From: a bacterium
GTDB taxonomy: Bacteria > UBA8248
Reading direction: 5' to 3'
Length of the DNA stretch: 5,462 bases
NCBI GenBank assembly: GCA_027622355.1
Contig: JAQBZT010000205.1
Location: forward strand, 1 to 5,462
The first letter of the stretch is position 1, and every line of letters begins with the position of its first letter. A program made the position numbers and the translations under genes. Positions 4,497 through 5,462 of this stretch are shown one piece after another. The notes below the pieces were generated by a model. It was not told the DNA's origin. It ran no database searches and was given only the letters and a program-made list of their open reading frames with translations.

Positions 4497-5462
4497 GAAG
4501 CCGCTTCCTCCAGTACCCGTTGCCGAGCGAGCGGGAGGGCGGAGAGCAGATCGGTCGCAGTCAATCCGATCCCGCCTATCTGATGCGCCGCGATATCCCC
4601 TGCCAGGCCGTGAAGGTAAACGCCCGCGACCAGCGCTTCCTCCGGGGCAAGCGACTGGGAGAGCAGGCCTCCCACCACGCCGGCGAGAACGTCCCCCATT
4701 CCGGCGGAGGCCATCGCGGAGTTCCCGGTGGGGTTCATCCACCCCGCCCCTCCGGGTGTTCCGATGATCGTTCCCGCCCCCTTCAGGGCGATGTAAAGCT
4801 GATGCCGGGTGGCGAACTCTATGGCGAGCCCTACCCGGTCGGCCTGTATCTCCTTGGCAGACACCCCCATCAGGCGCGCCATCTCCCCCGGGTGCGGCGT
4901 CAGAAGTAGATCGGCGCGCGTACCCTTGAGCACGGTCAGATCATGCGAAAGGGCGTTCAGGGCATCCGCATCCAACACCATCGGCTTCTCGATGTGCTGG
5001 ATCATCTGCTGGACCAGTTCGACGGCCCGGGGATGGGTCGTCAGACCGGGGCCGACGACCACTGCATTCATGCCCGCCGCATGCTCGAGAATGACTTCAA
5101 AGGCATTTTCTCCAACCGTCCCGCTGCCGGTCGAGGGCAGCGGAATGGCCATCACCTCCGGCGGGCCGGCTTCGACGGCAAACGCCACCAGCTCGGGGAT
5201 GGCGACGGAGACTTTTCCCGCGCCCGAGCGCAGCGCGGCCACCGCCGCCATGAGCACGGCGCCCGTCATCCCCGACGAGCCGCCCACGATGAGAAGGTGT
5301 CCGGCGTTTCCCTTGTGGGCGTCGCGCCGCCGCACCGGTAGCATTGCGGCGAGATCCGCCGCCTCGGTCAGATGAAGTTCCACACCCTCGGCTTCGAAAC
5401 AGGCGGTGGGAATCCCGATGTCGAGACACTCCACCTCGCCCACGAAGTCTGCGGCCGGAAAA
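4493..5462 (-). CDS. nnr: Bifunctional NAD(P)H-hydrate repair enzyme, C-terminal part (partial, 5' end outside the window)
   Basis: This enzyme repairs hydrated NADH and NADPH in the cytoplasm. The C-terminal ribokinase-like domain is the ADP- or ATP-dependent (S)-NAD(P)H-hydrate dehydratase, and an N-terminal YjeF_N epimerase domain usually precedes it. The window shows 322 residues, counted from the right edge. Residues 1-18 (FPAADFVGEVECLDIGIP) look like the tail of the epimerase domain, so the full gene is probably the bifunctional form. The dehydratase domain follows: DAHKGNAGHLLIVGGS (47-62), GPGL (137-140), LDADALNAL (163-171), TPHPGEMARLMG (188-199), KGAGTII (227-233) and GNSAMASAGMGDVLAG (246-261), in which D257 is the expected catalytic aspartate. 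The reading frame is open to the edge. The GTG at 5443 is an internal valine, not a start. The gene ends in TGA, which overlaps the tsaE start. The family assignment is secure. That the epimerase half is complete is inferred. Confidence 0.95.
   Translation of the reverse strand, partial: FPAADFVGEVECLDIGIPTACFEAEGVELHLTEAADLAAMLPVRRRDAHKGNAGHLLIVGGSSGMTGAVLMAAVAALRSGAGKVSVAIPELVAFAVEAGPPEVMAIPLPSTGSGTVGENAFEVILEHAAGMNAVVVGPGLTTHPRAVELVQQMIQHIEKPMVLDADALNALSHDLTVLKGTRADLLLTPHPGEMARLMGVSAKEIQADRVGLAIEFATRHQLYIALKGAGTIIGTPGGAGWMNPTGNSAMASAGMGDVLAGVVGGLLSQSLAPEEALVAGVYLHGLAGDIAAHQIGGIGLTATDLLSALPLARQRVLEEAAS
4506..4511 (-). promoter_or_regulatory. Ribosome binding site deciding the tsaE TTG start
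   Basis: GGAGGA lies inside the last codons of nnr, nine bases before TTG at 4496. No ATG or GTG in the tsaE frame lies at a suitable place between the nnr stop and the first conserved TsaE residues. This site therefore supports the rare TTG start and coupling to nnr translation. Confidence 0.6.

Noticed and set aside
1..5462. CRISPR arrays, tRNA or rRNA genes, insertion sequences, or a defence or biosynthetic cluster
   Set aside because: No regularly spaced repeats, cloverleaf-like segments, terminal inverted repeats or transposase-like proteins were seen. Every confident gene is a conserved housekeeping gene.

Overview
The window is a chromosomal housekeeping segment of a GC-rich, Gram-negative, LPS-making bacterium. 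All confident genes lie on the minus strand, so they read from right to left. The lptC-lptA-lptB-rpoN order is widespread in Proteobacteria and in Desulfobacterota-like or other deep-branching relatives. GC-rich third positions, TTG and GTG starts and the long acidic region II of sigma-54 fit that broad group. Nothing here fixes a genus or phylum.

Right part (4065-5462): the 3' part of nnr (NAD(P)H-hydrate repair) runs off the right edge. Its stop codon overlaps the proposed TTG start of tsaE (ATPase for tRNA t6A synthesis) by 4 nt. The two genes are a translationally coupled pair but have no direct functional link.

Middle (3869-4064): a gap of 196 nt separates tsaE from lptC. It holds a good -24/-12 (sigma-54 type) promoter match with exact GG-N10-GC spacing. 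A sigma-70-like -35/-10 pair overlaps it. Two near-identical 17-18 bp direct repeats, each centred on a CTTSCWGGAAG dyad, flank the promoter with a 40 bp offset. The downstream operon ends in rpoN, so this suggests that sigma-54 helps transcribe its own gene together with the LPS transport genes.

Operon (254-3868): lptC, lptA and lptB have 3-nt gaps, then 30 nt separate lptB from rpoN. LptC (inner-membrane anchored) and LptA (periplasmic bridge) pass LPS outward, and LptB is the cytoplasmic ATPase driving the transporter. RpoN is complete. LptA is unusual: its OstA fold is interrupted by a Lys/Pro-rich insert, and its N-terminal Pro/Ala linker holds an 11-residue tandem duplication.

Left end (1-253): no confident gene. 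It is visibly AT-richer than the coding part. It holds a GC-rich dyad just after rpoN, a perfect TATAAT, a GAAC-N4-GTTC palindrome, smaller dyads, and possibly the first nine codons of a further minus-strand gene. I found no CRISPR array, tRNA, rRNA, mobile element or obviously novel multi-gene system. The points worth a second look are regulatory architecture and the LptA insert.
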